From Nocardioides palaemonis (GTDB lineage Bacteria > Actinomycetota > Actinomycetes > Propionibacteriales > Nocardioidaceae), in NCBI RefSeq assembly GCF_018275325.1, contig NZ_JAGVQR010000001.1, positions 1,550,001 to 1,614,000 on the forward strand: a stretch of DNA of 64,000 nt, written 5' to 3'. Positions within the stretch are counted from its first letter, which is position 1; each line of letters begins with the position of its first letter. The notes under the pieces were generated by a model, which saw only the letters and a program-made list of their open reading frames with translations, did no database searches and was not told where the DNA came from. Both the position numbers and the translations under genes were made by a program. Shown in pieces: positions 19,480 to 28,659 of the stretch.

Positions 19480-20430
19480 ATGGCTGGCACGACGCGCAAG
19501 TCCCTGGCCGGGAGCGCCGCGGCCGCCGCGAAGCGCGTGATTGGGCGCCGCGGCTCCTCGAGCGCGACGGACACGAAGGCCGCAGCGAAGAAGGCGCCCG
19601 CGAAGAAGGCGCCCGCGAAGAAGGCGCCCGCGAAGAAGGCCCCGGCGAAGAAGGCCCCGGCGAAGAAGGCGCCTGCCACGAAGGCCGCGCCCGCGAAGAA
19701 GGCTCCCGCCACCACGGCTCCCGCCACGAAGGCGCCCGCCAAGAAGGCCGCAGCCACGAAGGCGCCCACCAAGAAGGCCCCGGCGAAGAAGGCCGCAGCC
19801 ACCAAGGCGCCCACCAAGAAGGCACCGGCGAAGAAGCCCGCAGCCGAGAAGGCGCCCGCGAAGAAGACGGCGCCGGCGACGAAGGCGCCCGCGAAGAAGA
19901 CCGCTGCTCGGAAAACCCCTGCGAAGAAGACCGCGGCGCAGAAGACTGCTCCCACGAAGGCCGCCGCCCGGAAGGCGGCCCCGACTCCTGTGAAGAAGGC
20001 CCCGGTGAAGAAGACCGCGACCAGCAAGGCCACCCCGTCCTCCCTCGTCGTGCTCGAGCAGGAGTCGGCCTGGACCCGTGCCGAGCTCGACGAGGTGGTG
20101 ACCGAGCTGCGTGAGCACCACGAGCGGCTCACGACGTCGGTGGAGCAGGCGGAGGCCGAGCTCGCCGGGCTGATGCGTGACGCCGGCGACGGCGCCGGTC
20201 ACGACCAGGCGGACGTCGGCGCGTCCAGCTTCGAGCGCGACCACGAGCTCACCGTCCTCGCCAAGGAGCGCGAGATGCTGGTCCAGCTCGAGCGCGCGCT
20301 GACCCGCATCGACGACGGCACCTACGGGGTGTGCGAGTCGTGCGGCAACCCGATCGGCAAGAATCGGTTGATGGCGGTGCCGCATGCCACACTGTGCATG
20401 TCATGCAAGCAGCGCGAGGAGCGTCGCTGA
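19480..20430 (+). CDS. DksA/TraR-type zinc-finger protein with Lys/Ala/Pro-rich N-terminal region
   Basis: 316 aa from ATG 19480 (GGGAGG at 19468-19473). Residues about 25-190 are low-complexity repeats of [10 protein letters not shown] and ATKAP, resembling histone H1 or mycobacterial HupB tails. Residues about 190-275 look helical, and residues about 285-316 are a C4 zinc finger of DksA/TraR type, with CESCGNPIG and [11 protein letters not shown]. DksA proteins bind RNA polymerase; the cationic arm should bind DNA or RNA without sequence preference. The gene overlaps lspA by 28 nt. The repeat region is prone to copy-number change. Confidence 0.88.
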   Translation: MAGTTRKSLAGSAAAAAKRVIGRRGSSSATDTKAAAKKAPAKKAPAKKAPAKKAPAKKAPAKKAPATKAAPAKKAPATTAPATKAPAKKAAATKAPTKKAPAKKAAATKAPTKKAPAKKPAAEKAPAKKTAPATKAPAKKTAARKTPAKKTAAQKTAPTKAAARKAAPTPVKKAPVKKTATSKATPSSLVVLEQESAWTRAELDEVVTELREHHERLTTSVEQAEAELAGLMRDAGDGAGHDQADVGASSFERDHELTVLAKEREMLVQLERALTRIDDGTYGVCESCGNPIGKNRLMAVPHATLCMSCKQREERR

Positions 20431-20978
20431 ACCCCAGCGACCAGACCGACCAGGGGCCGTCCGGTCGCCGCTCCGGCGCCCGGCTCGTGTTCGTCGCCGT
20501 TGCCGTCCTGGCCTACGCGCTGGACCTCGGCACCAAGCAGTGGGCGCTCGCGGCGCTCGCCGACGGCGACGTGCCGCTCCTCGGCGACTGGTTCACCCTG
20601 CACCTGACCTTCAACCCCGGTGCGGCGTTCAGCACCGGCACCGACTTCACCATCGTCTTCACCTGCCTGGCCATCGTGGCCGTCGTCGTGGTGCTGTGGC
20701 TGAGCCGCCGGCTCGCCAGCACCGGGTGGGCGTTGGCCCTGGGTCTGCTGCTCGGTGGTGTCGGCGGCAACCTGACCGACCGCCTGGTGCGCGACCCCGA
20801 GCCCCTGCACGGACACGTCGTCGACTTCCTGATGCTGCCGAACTGGCCGGTCTTCAACATCGCCGACGTGTGCATCAACGTCGCCGCCGGCCTGATCATC
20901 CTGCAGACCTTCCGCGGGATCGCGCTGGACGGCACCCGCGATGCCGAGCGCTCGCACCCCGACGAGCAGGACGGGTGA
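20403..20978 (+). CDS. lspA: Lipoprotein signal peptidase LspA
   Basis: 191 aa from ATG 20403. Signal peptidase II cleaves prolipoproteins after lipidation. Four membrane helices are visible, with the two catalytic aspartates in GGNLTDRL and FNIADVC and the FNPGAAFS motif. The start is uncertain: ATG 20403 lies inside the upstream gene, an in-frame ATG exists further up, and a CTG (20427) follows a GAGGAG. The protein core begins near [13 protein letters not shown]. The stop overlaps the next gene (GTGA). Confidence 0.92.
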   Translation: MQAARGASLNPSDQTDQGPSGRRSGARLVFVAVAVLAYALDLGTKQWALAALADGDVPLLGDWFTLHLTFNPGAAFSTGTDFTIVFTCLAIVAVVVVLWLSRRLASTGWALALGLLLGGVGGNLTDRLVRDPEPLHGHVVDFLMLPNWPVFNIADVCINVAAGLIILQTFRGIALDGTRDAERSHPDEQDG

Positions 20979-21925
20979 CTGCGGCGATGGGGGGCCACGC
21001 CGACCAGCGCACGGTGTTCGTGCCCGACGGTCTCGCCGGCGAGCGGGTGGACGCCGCCATGGCGCGGATGTTCGGCTTCTCCCGGACCCGCGCGGCGGAC
21101 CTGATCACCGCCGGCCTCGTGCAGGTCGACGGCGCCGCGGTGGGCAAGAGCGACCGCGTCGACGCCGGTGCGATGCTGGACGTGACCATCCCGGTCGAGG
21201 CCGACCCCCTCGAGGTGGTGCCCGAGATCGTCGAGGGCATCCGGATCATCCACGACGACGACGCGATCGTGGTCATCGACAAGCCCGTCGGCGTCGCGGT
21301 GCACCCCTCGCCCGGCTGGACCGGCCCGACCGTGGTGGGGCACCTCGCGGGCGCCGGGTTCCGCATCTCCACCAGCGGCGCCAGTGAGCGGCAGGGCATC
21401 GTGCAGCGCCTCGACGTCGGCACCAGCGGCGTGATGGTGATCTGCAAGTCGGAGCACGCGTACTCCGTGCTGAAGAACGCCTTCCGCCACCGCACGGTCG
21501 ACAAGACCTACCACGCCCTCGTGCAGGGCCACCCGGACCCGCTGGCCGGCACCGTCGACGCGCCGATCGGCCGTCACCCGCACCACGACTACAAGTTCGC
21601 GGTGATGGCCGACGGCCGGCACAGCGTCACCCACTACGAGACGCTCGAGGCCCACCGGTTCGCCAGCCTGCTCGAGATCCACCTCGAGACCGGTCGCACC
21701 CACCAGATCCGCGTCCACATGAGCGCGCTCAAGCATCCCTGCGTGGGCGACCTCACCTACGGCGCCGACCCGGTGCTCGCCAAGCGGGTCGGGCTGGAGC
21801 GCCAGTGGCTGCACGCGATGCGCCTCGGGTTCGAGCACCCGGAGTCGGGGGAGTACGTCACCTACGAGTCCACCTACCCCGACGACCTCGCCCACGCCCT
21901 CGAGGTCGTCCGTGACGGCGCCTGA
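20975..21925 (+). CDS. RluA-family 23S rRNA pseudouridine synthase
   Basis: 316 aa from GTG 20975 (ATG 20987 is an alternative). An S4-like RNA-binding domain covers about residues 25-85 and the RluA catalytic domain about 95-305. The catalytic aspartate is D147 in [20 protein letters not shown] is the second signature. Gln replaces the usual His before RLD, which appears normal for actinobacterial members. It is most like RluD, which modifies helix 69 of 23S rRNA, but the exact target cannot be read from sequence. It is coupled to lspA. Confidence 0.9.
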   Translation: MTAAMGGHADQRTVFVPDGLAGERVDAAMARMFGFSRTRAADLITAGLVQVDGAAVGKSDRVDAGAMLDVTIPVEADPLEVVPEIVEGIRIIHDDDAIVVIDKPVGVAVHPSPGWTGPTVVGHLAGAGFRISTSGASERQGIVQRLDVGTSGVMVICKSEHAYSVLKNAFRHRTVDKTYHALVQGHPDPLAGTVDAPIGRHPHHDYKFAVMADGRHSVTHYETLEAHRFASLLEIHLETGRTHQIRVHMSALKHPCVGDLTYGADPVLAKRVGLERQWLHAMRLGFEHPESGEYVTYESTYPDDLAHALEVVRDGA

Positions 21926-22637
21926 CCTGACCCTGCGCCCAGCGGGCGTCGGTGACCTCGAGCAGGTGGCGACCGTCCACCTCGCGGCCCGCGCCGCCGC
22001 GGTCCCCGCGATGCCCCCGGGCGTGCACACCGACGAGGAGGTGCGCGCCTGGGTCGCCGGGTGGGACCTGTCGGACCACGACGTCTGGGTCGCCCTGGCC
22101 GGCGGCAGCGTCGTGGGCTACGCCCGCTTCACCTCGACGTGGCTCGACGACCTCTACGTCTCCCCGGCGTGGCAGGGCAGCGGCGTGGGCTCCGCGCTGT
22201 TCGACGTGGTCACCGGCCAGCGCCCTGACGGCTTCTGCCTCTGGGTCTTCGAGTCCAACCGGCCGGCCCGCGCCTTCTACCTCCGCCGCGGCTGCATCGA
22301 GCTCGAGCGCACCGACGGCAGCGGCAACGAGGAGCGGTCACCCGACGTGCGGGTGGCCTGGCCCGGAGCCGACGCGGTGACGTTCCTGCGCGGCCTGATC
22401 GACGAGGCCGACCTGGTCCTAGGCGACGTGCTCGCGCGGCGTACGGCGCTGACCCGCGCCGTGCAGTCGGTGAAGCCGACGGCCGAGCGTGACCCGGCCC
22501 GGGAGGCCGAGATCGCCCGCCGGGTCGCCGCGGTGGTCCCCGAGCTCGGGGAGGAGCGGGTCGCCCGGATCGTCGACGTGATCATCGGCGCCTCGCTCGA
22601 GGTCGCCCGTGGCGACGGTGGAGCCGTGGACCGCTAG
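21912..22637 (+). CDS. GNAT family N-acetyltransferase with C-terminal extension
   Basis: 241 aa from GTG 21912, overlapping the previous gene by 14 nt. Residues 5-150 form a GNAT domain: [16 protein letters not shown] at the start, the acetyl-CoA loop [17 protein letters not shown] (about 80-96), and [13 protein letters not shown] near the end. Residues about 155-241 are a helical, charged extension rich in Arg/Glu not typical of the family. The substrate is unknown. Confidence 0.85.
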   Translation: MTAPDLTLRPAGVGDLEQVATVHLAARAAAVPAMPPGVHTDEEVRAWVAGWDLSDHDVWVALAGGSVVGYARFTSTWLDDLYVSPAWQGSGVGSALFDVVTGQRPDGFCLWVFESNRPARAFYLRRGCIELERTDGSGNEERSPDVRVAWPGADAVTFLRGLIDEADLVLGDVLARRTALTRAVQSVKPTAERDPAREAEIARRVAAVVPELGEERVARIVDVIIGASLEVARGDGGAVDR

Positions 22638-22677
22638 GTCCGGCCAGGCGCTCCACCGTCCGCCGTTCGCCCTGGGG

Positions 22678-22683
22678 CACGAT
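22678..22683 (+). promoter_or_regulatory. -10-like box of the DUF6886 gene
   Basis: CACGAT ends 6 nt before ATG 22690. The same box and spacing occur at 23334 and 59574. There is no Shine-Dalgarno site, so a leaderless message is likely. Confidence 0.45.
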
Positions 22684-22689
22684 GGTGCG

Positions 22690-23214
22690 ATGCTGCCGAG
22701 CCCGGGGGAGGTCCTCCACTTCAGCGAGGACCCGTCGATCGCGGTGTTCGAGCCGCACGTCGCCGCGACCGCGCAGCAGCCGGAGTCGTACGTCTGGGCC
22801 GTCGACGCGCTCAACAGCCCCTGCTACTGGTTCCCCCGCCAGTGCCCGCGGGTGTGCTCGTGGGTCCAGGTCGACGGACGCGCCGAGGACCGGGTGCACG
22901 CGGTCGAGGAGGCGTGGCTGGCGACCGTGCGCGTGACCCGCCTGTGGGCCTATCGCTTCGACGCCTCGACCTTCCGGCCGTTCGGCGAGCGGCCGCACGC
23001 GTGGGTCGCCACCGTCCCGGTCGAGCCGCTCGGACCACCGGTCGAGGTCGGCGACCTCGTGGCGCTGCACGAGGCGCACGGCATCGACCTGCGCGTGCTG
23101 CCCGAGCTCGAGCCCTACTTCGCGCAGGTCCGCGCGGCAGGCCGGGAGTTCTCCGGGATCCGGATGGGCAACGCGCGCATCGGCCCGGCCGGACCGTTCG
23201 CGACCCGCCGCTGA
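22690..23214 (+). CDS. DUF6886-type protein
   Basis: 174 aa from ATG 22690. It begins LPSPGEVLHFSEDPSI and contains YVWAVDALNSPCYWFPRQCPRV and LWAYRFDAS, which match the DUF6886 family as I recall it. No catalytic motif or membrane segment is seen; it is predicted soluble, with Cys and His scattered in the first half. The function is unknown. It is followed by a palindromic intergenic element and a similarly organised DUF2332 gene. Confidence 0.7.
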   Translation: MLPSPGEVLHFSEDPSIAVFEPHVAATAQQPESYVWAVDALNSPCYWFPRQCPRVCSWVQVDGRAEDRVHAVEEAWLATVRVTRLWAYRFDASTFRPFGERPHAWVATVPVEPLGPPVEVGDLVALHEAHGIDLRVLPELEPYFAQVRAAGREFSGIRMGNARIGPAGPFATRR

Positions 23215-23232
23215 CCTCGAGGTGCCGCGAGT

Positions 23233-23313
23233 TGTCAGGCTCTCGCTGAACTTGTCGGCCCGTGCACGGCCTGACATGTTCAGCGATCCCCGGTCAGCCG
23301 GGGATCGCTGAAC
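23233..23313. repeat. REP-like palindromic intergenic element
   Basis: Arms of 16 bp, GTTCAGCGATCCCCGG (23278-23293) and its exact complement (23298-23313), flank a 4-nt loop. Upstream, TGTCAGGC (23233) and CGCTGAAC (23244) recur inverted as GCCTGACA (23269) and GTTCAGCG (23278). It may end transcription of the upstream gene, or be a dispersed repeat. Confidence 0.7.
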
Positions 23314-23333
23314 GACACGACGGCCCGGTCCGG

Positions 23334-23339
23334 CACGAT
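23334..23339 (+). promoter_or_regulatory. -10-like box of the DUF2332 gene
   Basis: CACGAT ends 6 nt before ATG 23346, the same geometry as at 22678 and 59574. Confidence 0.45.
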
Positions 23340-23345
23340 GGCCGC

Positions 23346-24311
23346 ATGCTGCTGCACGACGACGTGAGCGAGGAGTACCGGGACTTCGCCACCTACGCGG
23401 CCGGCGACTCGCCGTGCTTCGAGGAGTGGGCGCTCGGTGTGGTCGAGGACGCGGAGGTGCTGGCCTGGCTGGGCACGCTGCCGCCGGTGAAGCGGCAGCC
23501 CAACCTCGTCTTCGCCGCCGCGCGCTGGCACGGTGCGCCCGCGCCGGGCCCGTACGCCGGGCTGCGCCGCGTGCTCGTGGAGCAGGAGGCCGAGGTCCGC
23601 AGCACGGTGATGGGCCGCGCCACCCAGACCAACGAGGTCGGCCGCCTCGCGACCCTCACCCCGGTGCTGGCGCTGGTGGAGGGCCCGCTGGCGCTGGTCG
23701 AGGTCGGCGCCAGCGCCGGGCTCTGCCAGTTCCCGGACCGCTACGACTACGACTGGGCGCCGGTCGGTTCGCTGCGGGGGAGCGGCGGGCCGCTGCTCAC
23801 CGCCAGCGCCACCGGGCCGGTGCCGGTCCCGCAGCGGCACCCGGAGGTGGCGTGGCGCGGCGGCGTCGACCTCAACCCGCTCGACGTCACGGACCCCGAC
23901 GCCATGGCGTGGCTGGAGAACCTGGTGTGGCCCGAGCAGGACGTACGCCGCGAGCGGCTGCGCGCCGCGATCGACGTCGCCCGGCGCGAGCCCCCGCGGC
24001 TGCGCCGCGGCGACCTGTTCGACCACCTCCCCGGCCTGCTGGACGAGGCCGCACCCCACGGGACGCCCGTGGTGTTCCACTCGGCCGTGATCGCCTACCT
24101 CGAGGAGCCCGACCGCCGGCGCTTCCACGACCTGATGACCGGGCTGGTGGCCGAGGGCCGCTGCCGGTGGGTGAGCAACGAGGGTCCGCGGGTGCTGCCG
24201 GGGGTCACCGGGGGCCGCGCGGTGCCCACCGGGCGCTTCGTGACGGCGCTCGACGGCGTGCCGCTCGCGTGGAGCCACGGTCACGGGCACTCCCTCGCGT
24301 GGGTCGGCTGA
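23346..24311 (+). CDS. DUF2332 family protein
   Basis: 321 aa from ATG 23346. DUF2332 members carry a methyltransferase-like fold, but no activity is established to my knowledge. Family features seen: FATYAAGDSPCFEEWA near the start, TQTNEVGRLATL, ALVEVGASAGLCQFPDRYDY, WRGGVDLNPLDV, and VVFHSAVIAYL. The VEVGASAGL stretch resembles a nucleotide/SAM-binding turn. It has its own -10-like box, and 162 nt separate it from dnaE. Confidence 0.8.
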   Translation: MLLHDDVSEEYRDFATYAAGDSPCFEEWALGVVEDAEVLAWLGTLPPVKRQPNLVFAAARWHGAPAPGPYAGLRRVLVEQEAEVRSTVMGRATQTNEVGRLATLTPVLALVEGPLALVEVGASAGLCQFPDRYDYDWAPVGSLRGSGGPLLTASATGPVPVPQRHPEVAWRGGVDLNPLDVTDPDAMAWLENLVWPEQDVRRERLRAAIDVARREPPRLRRGDLFDHLPGLLDEAAPHGTPVVFHSAVIAYLEEPDRRRFHDLMTGLVAEGRCRWVSNEGPRVLPGVTGGRAVPTGRFVTALDGVPLAWSHGHGHSLAWVG

Positions 24312-24473
24312 GGTCCCGGCGTGCCCTGTCGGTGGGGCCCGGCAGACTGACGTAGGCTGGCGTCCTTCCCCTCTGAGTGCCTCGCCGGGCTCCCGGTGCG
24401 GTGCTGCTGACTCGTCAGCCTCCTGTCCTCGTGACACCGTCAGCGACCCCCGAAAGGTGCGGAAGTCTCCTCC

Positions 24474-27400
24474 ATGTCGGCCGGCTCCACCGTCAACTCA
24501 GCGGGCAACTTCGTGCACCTGCACGTGCACACCGAGTACTCCATGCTCGACGGGGCCTCGCTCCTCGACGGGCTCTTCACCCGCACCAGCGAGCTCGGCA
24601 TGCCGGCGATCGCGATGACCGACCACGGCAACCTGCACGGCGCCTACGACTTCTACAGCAAGGCCAAGAAGCACGGCGTCAAGCCCATCATCGGCATCGA
24701 GGCCTACCTCACCCCCGGCACGCCGCGCGGCGAGCGCAAGCGGATCCGCTGGGGCAAGGGCGACGCGGCCGAGGAGGGCGGCAAGGACGTCGCCGGCGGC
24801 GGGGCCTACACCCACATGACGATGTGGGCCGAGACGACCGAGGGCATGCACAACCTGTTCCGCCTCGCGAGCCTGGCGAGCATCGAGGGCTACTACTACA
24901 AGCCGCGCATGGACCGCGAGCTGCTCCAGCAGTACTCGAAGGGCATCATCGCCAGCACCGGCTGCCTGTCCGGGGAGATCCAGACCCGGCTGACCCTCGG
25001 CCAGTACGACGAGGCGCTGCGGGCGGCCGGCGAGTTCCAGGACATCTTCGGCAAGGACAACTTCTACCTCGAGCTGATGGACCACGGCATCGCCGCCGAG
25101 CGGGCCACCCGCGAGGACCTGGTCCGGATCGCCAAGACCCTCGGCCTGCCGACGATCGTCACCAACGACACCCACTACACCAACCCGGAGGACGCCGACG
25201 GCCAGGACGCGCTCATCTGCGTCGCCTCCGGCAAGCGGCTCGCCGACACCAACCGCCTGAAGTTCGACGGCGGCGGCTACTACATCAAGTCCGCCGCCGA
25301 GATGCGCGAGCTCTGGTCGGAGTTCCCCGACGGCTGCGACAACACCCTCGAGATCGCCGAGCGGTGCAACGTCGAGTTCACCGAGTCGACCGGCGGCTAC
25401 ATGGCCCGCGCCGACGTCCCGGCGGGGGAGACCGAGGAGTCCTGGTTCCGCAAGGAGGTCTGGCGCGGCATCGAGGCCCGCTACCCCGGCGACCGGCTGA
25501 CCCAGGAGGTCAAGGACCGCGTCGAGATGGAGCTCGCGGTCATCTCGCAGAAGGGCTACTGCGGCTACTACCTCGTGGTCGCCGACTTCATCCAGTGGTC
25601 CAAGCGCAACGGCATCCGCGTCGGGCCGGGCCGCGGCTCGGGTGCGGGCTCGATCGCGGCGTACGCGCTGAGCATCACCGACCTCTGCCCCCTCGAGCAC
25701 GGCCTGTTCTTCGAGCGGTTCCTCAACCCCGAGCGTCCCTCGATGCCCGACTTCGACATCGACTTCGACGACGCCCGCCGCGGCGAGGTGATCAAGTACG
25801 TCACCGAGAAGTACGGCACCGAGCGGGTCGCGCAGATCGCGACCTTCGGCCGGCTCAAGGCCAAGGCGGCGATCAAGGACGCCGCGCGCGTGCTCGACCA
25901 CGGCTTCGCGATCTCCGACCGGATCACCAAGGCGCTCCCCGCCGACGTGATGGGCAAGGGCGTCGCGCTCAAGGACATCTTCAACACCGACCACAAGCGC
26001 TACGGCGAGGGCGGCGAGTTCCGCGCCCTGCACGACTCCGACCCCGACGTGCGCACGATCTTCCACACCGCGCTCGGCCTCGAGGGCCAGATCCGCAACT
26101 GGGGCGTGCACGCGGCCGGCGTCATCATGTCGAGCGAGCCGATCATCGACGTGGTCCCGATCATGGCCCGCCCGCAGGACGGCGCGATCATCACCCAGTT
26201 CGACTACCCGATGTGCGAGTCGCTCGGCCTGGTCAAGATGGACTTCCTCGGCCTGTCCAACCTCCGCATCCTCGAGGACGCGCTGGCCAACATCACGATC
26301 AACCGCGACCTCGAGGTCGTCCTCGAGGACCTGCCCTTCGACGACCGGCCCACCTACGAGCTGATGGGCCGCGGCGACACGCTCGGCGTCTTCCAGCTCG
26401 ACGGCTCGGGCATGCGCGCGCTGCTGCGCTCGATGCAGCCCGACGTCTTCGCCGACATCACCGCCGTCTCCGCGCTCTACCGCCCCGGCCCGATGGGCGC
26501 GGACTCCCACAACAAGTACGCCCGCCGCAAGAACGGGCGCGAGGCGATCGAGCCGATCCACCCGGCGCTGGCCGAGGCGCTGGAGCCGGTGCTGGGCGAG
26601 ACCTACGGCCTGATCGTCTACCAGGAGCAGGTGATGGCGATCGCCCAGGTCCTGGCCGGCTTCACCCTGGGCGCCGCCGACAACCTCCGCCGCGCGATGG
26701 GCAAGAAGAAGAAGGAGGAGCTCGACAAGCAGTACGCCGGCTTCCAGGCCGGCATGCTCGAGCGCGGCTTCCCCCAGCAGGCGATCGACAAGCTGTGGGA
26801 GATCCTCCTCCCGTTCTCCGACTACGCCTTCAACAAGTCGCACTCCGCCGCCTACGGCGTCATCACCTACTGGACCGCCTACCTCAAGGCCAACTACCCG
26901 ACTGAATACATGGCTGCCCTCCTGACGTCCGTCAAGGACGACAAGGACAAGATGGCGATCTACCTCAACGAGTGCCGCCGGATGAAGATCCAGGTGCTGC
27001 CGCCCGACGTCAACGAGTCGCAGGCCAACTTCACCCCGGTCGGCCAGGACATCCGCTTCGGCCTCACCGCCGTGCGCAACGTCGGCCACAACGTCGTCGC
27101 CGGCATCGTGGCCGCGCGCGAGGAGAAGGGCCGCTACACCGACTTCAACGACTTCATGGAGAAGGTCCCGGCGCTCGTGTGCAACAAGCGCGTCGTCGAG
27201 TCGCTGATCAAGGCCGGTGCCTTCGACGACATGAAGCACCGCCGTCGCGCCCTCGTGGCCGTCCACGAGACGGCCGTCGACCAGTTCGTCGACCTGAAGA
27301 AGAACGAGGCGATCGGCCAGGACTCGCTGTTCGGCGGCCTCAGCGAGGACGAGGGCGGCTTCGGGGTGAGCGTCACCATCCCCGACATCGACGACTGGGA

Positions 27401-28034
27401 CAAGATGACCCTGCTCGGCCACGAGCGGGAGATGCTGGGCCTCTACGTCTCCGACCACCCGCTGCTCGGCCTCGAGCACGTCCTGTCCCAGGGCACCGAC
27501 TGCACCATCGGCCAGCTCATGCTCGACGAGGACCGGGCCCACGGCTCGATGCTCACCGTCAGCGGCCTGATCACCTCGGTGAGCCGCAAGATCACCAAGC
27601 GGGGCGACCCGTGGGCGACGATCACCCTCGAGGACCTCGACGGGGCCATCGAGGTGCTGCTGTTCCCGAGCGCCTACACGCTCGCCTCGACGCTGCTGGT
27701 CGAGGACCAGATCGTCCGGATCAAGGGCAGCCTCTCGCGCGACAAGGACCAGCCCGAGCTCCGCGGCCAGGAGGTCACGGCGCCCGACCTCACGCAGGGC
27801 CCGGCCGGGCCGGTGGTGATCAGCCTGCCCTCGACCCGGTGCACGCCGCCCGTCGTCGCCCAGCTGCGCGACGTCCTCGGCACCCACCCCGGCATGACCG
27901 AGGTCCAGCTGCGCCTGCTCACCCGCGCCTCGACCAAGGTGCTCCGGCTCGACGACAACCTGCGGGTGACCCCGAGCCCGGCGCTGTTCGCCGACCTCAA
28001 GCAGCTGCTCGGTCCCGGGTGCCTGGCCGGATGA
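24474..28034 (+). CDS. dnaE: DNA polymerase III alpha subunit DnaE1
   Basis: 1186 aa replicative polymerase. Domains in order: PHP (1-280, with FVHLHVHTEYSMLDG and intact metal histidines, in keeping with the PHP exonuclease known for actinobacterial DnaE1), palm and fingers (catalytic PDFDIDFDD with D426, D428 and D430), beta-binding/HhH region (from about 820), OB fold (about 1000-1080). GRGSGAGSIAAY and YQEQVMAIAQ are typical. ATG 24474 follows a 162-nt intergenic stretch with a possible TAGGCT -10. The stop overlaps the next gene. Confidence 0.98.
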   Translation: MSAGSTVNSAGNFVHLHVHTEYSMLDGASLLDGLFTRTSELGMPAIAMTDHGNLHGAYDFYSKAKKHGVKPIIGIEAYLTPGTPRGERKRIRWGKGDAAEEGGKDVAGGGAYTHMTMWAETTEGMHNLFRLASLASIEGYYYKPRMDRELLQQYSKGIIASTGCLSGEIQTRLTLGQYDEALRAAGEFQDIFGKDNFYLELMDHGIAAERATREDLVRIAKTLGLPTIVTNDTHYTNPEDADGQDALICVASGKRLADTNRLKFDGGGYYIKSAAEMRELWSEFPDGCDNTLEIAERCNVEFTESTGGYMARADVPAGETEESWFRKEVWRGIEARYPGDRLTQEVKDRVEMELAVISQKGYCGYYLVVADFIQWSKRNGIRVGPGRGSGAGSIAAYALSITDLCPLEHGLFFERFLNPERPSMPDFDIDFDDARRGEVIKYVTEKYGTERVAQIATFGRLKAKAAIKDAARVLDHGFAISDRITKALPADVMGKGVALKDIFNTDHKRYGEGGEFRALHDSDPDVRTIFHTALGLEGQIRNWGVHAAGVIMSSEPIIDVVPIMARPQDGAIITQFDYPMCESLGLVKMDFLGLSNLRILEDALANITINRDLEVVLEDLPFDDRPTYELMGRGDTLGVFQLDGSGMRALLRSMQPDVFADITAVSALYRPGPMGADSHNKYARRKNGREAIEPIHPALAEALEPVLGETYGLIVYQEQVMAIAQVLAGFTLGAADNLRRAMGKKKKEELDKQYAGFQAGMLERGFPQQAIDKLWEILLPFSDYAFNKSHSAAYGVITYWTAYLKANYPTEYMAALLTSVKDDKDKMAIYLNECRRMKIQVLPPDVNESQANFTPVGQDIRFGLTAVRNVGHNVVAGIVAAREEKGRYTDFNDFMEKVPALVCNKRVVESLIKAGAFDDMKHRRRALVAVHETAVDQFVDLKKNEAIGQDSLFGGLSEDEGGFGVSVTIPDIDDWDKMTLLGHEREMLGLYVSDHPLLGLEHVLSQGTDCTIGQLMLDEDRAHGSMLTVSGLITSVSRKITKRGDPWATITLEDLDGAIEVLLFPSAYTLASTLLVEDQIVRIKGSLSRDKDQPELRGQEVTAPDLTQGPAGPVVISLPSTRCTPPVVAQLRDVLGTHPGMTEVQLRLLTRASTKVLRLDDNLRVTPSPALFADLKQLLGPGCLAG

Positions 28035-28594
28035 GCGCGAGCCCCGTCGAGCCCACCGTCGACCCGACCGCCCGACGAGGGCCGGTCCGGCGCCTGGTCG
28101 CGGTCGTGGTCGCGTTCCTCGTCGCCGGCGCAGTGGCGGGGGTGGTGTGGGAGCGGCTGTGGGACGCGCCCGACGGCCTGACCTACCAGGGTGCCTGGTA
28201 CCTCGAGCCGGCCGGGCCGGACGTCGCGTTCCAGGGCATCTGGCTCTTCGTCCTGATCGCCTTCCCGCTCGGCCTGGTCCTCGCCGCGGTCGCTGGGCTC
28301 TGGCGCGACCACGAGACCGCGACCGTGGTCACCGTGCTGCTCGCCGCCTGCCTCGCCGCCGTCGTGATGTACGCCGTCGGCAGCGGGCTCGGGCCCGCCG
28401 ACCCGCAGGTGCTGGCGGCCGGGAGCCCCGACTACACGCCCCTGCCCGGGGACCTCGGCCTCACCGCCCCCGACGACGGTGCGACCCCGTGGCGCTCCAG
28501 CGCGCTGCTCGCGCTCCCGGCCGGTGCGATGGCCGGTCTGGTCGGGACGTACCTGTTGGCCGGTAGAGGATTCAGCAGGCGCGTCCGCGGGTAG
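28031..28594 (+). CDS. Four-helix membrane protein, possibly DUF2567
   Basis: 187 aa, ATG 28031 in an ATGA overlap with dnaE. Hydrophobic helices lie near residues 23-43, 72-95, 100-120 and 157-178; the loop between helices 3 and 4 is rich in Pro, Gly and Asp. I assign it tentatively to the DUF2567 group of actinobacterial membrane proteins. Coupling to dnaE suggests co-expression, but nothing points to a replication role. Confidence 0.65.
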   Translation: MSASPVEPTVDPTARRGPVRRLVAVVVAFLVAGAVAGVVWERLWDAPDGLTYQGAWYLEPAGPDVAFQGIWLFVLIAFPLGLVLAAVAGLWRDHETATVVTVLLAACLAAVVMYAVGSGLGPADPQVLAAGSPDYTPLPGDLGLTAPDDGATPWRSSALLALPAGAMAGLVGTYLLAGRGFSRRVRG

Positions 28595-28601
28595 GCTCAG
28601 C

Positions 28602-28637
28602 CCCGACGTATTGGGGCGGTCCCGACTGGTCGGGACC
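28602..28637. other. Two adjacent hairpins upstream of the DUF3352 gene
   Basis: CCCC...GGGG flanks 28602-28616, and GGTCCCGAC (28618-28626) pairs with GTCGGGACC (28629-28637) in a perfect 9-bp stem with a 2-nt loop. There is no clear T-run. It lies between the membrane-protein gene and the next start, so it could be a terminator or a 5'-UTR structure. Confidence 0.45.
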
Positions 28638-28659
28638 CCGTGAGTGGGGGCAGCAGCAG

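Noticed and set aside
21401-21418. Loss of the catalytic-motif His (QRLD for HRLD) in the RluA-family enzyme
   Set aside because: Gln at this site appears usual for the actinobacterial subgroup as I recall it (Streptomyces proteins also read VQRLD), and the catalytic Asp is present.
24498-27887. A 1129-codon open frame antisense to dnaE
   Set aside because: It is a high-GC shadow of a fully conserved dnaE; its translation is a Val/Gly/Asp/Leu-rich mix with no recognisable domain.
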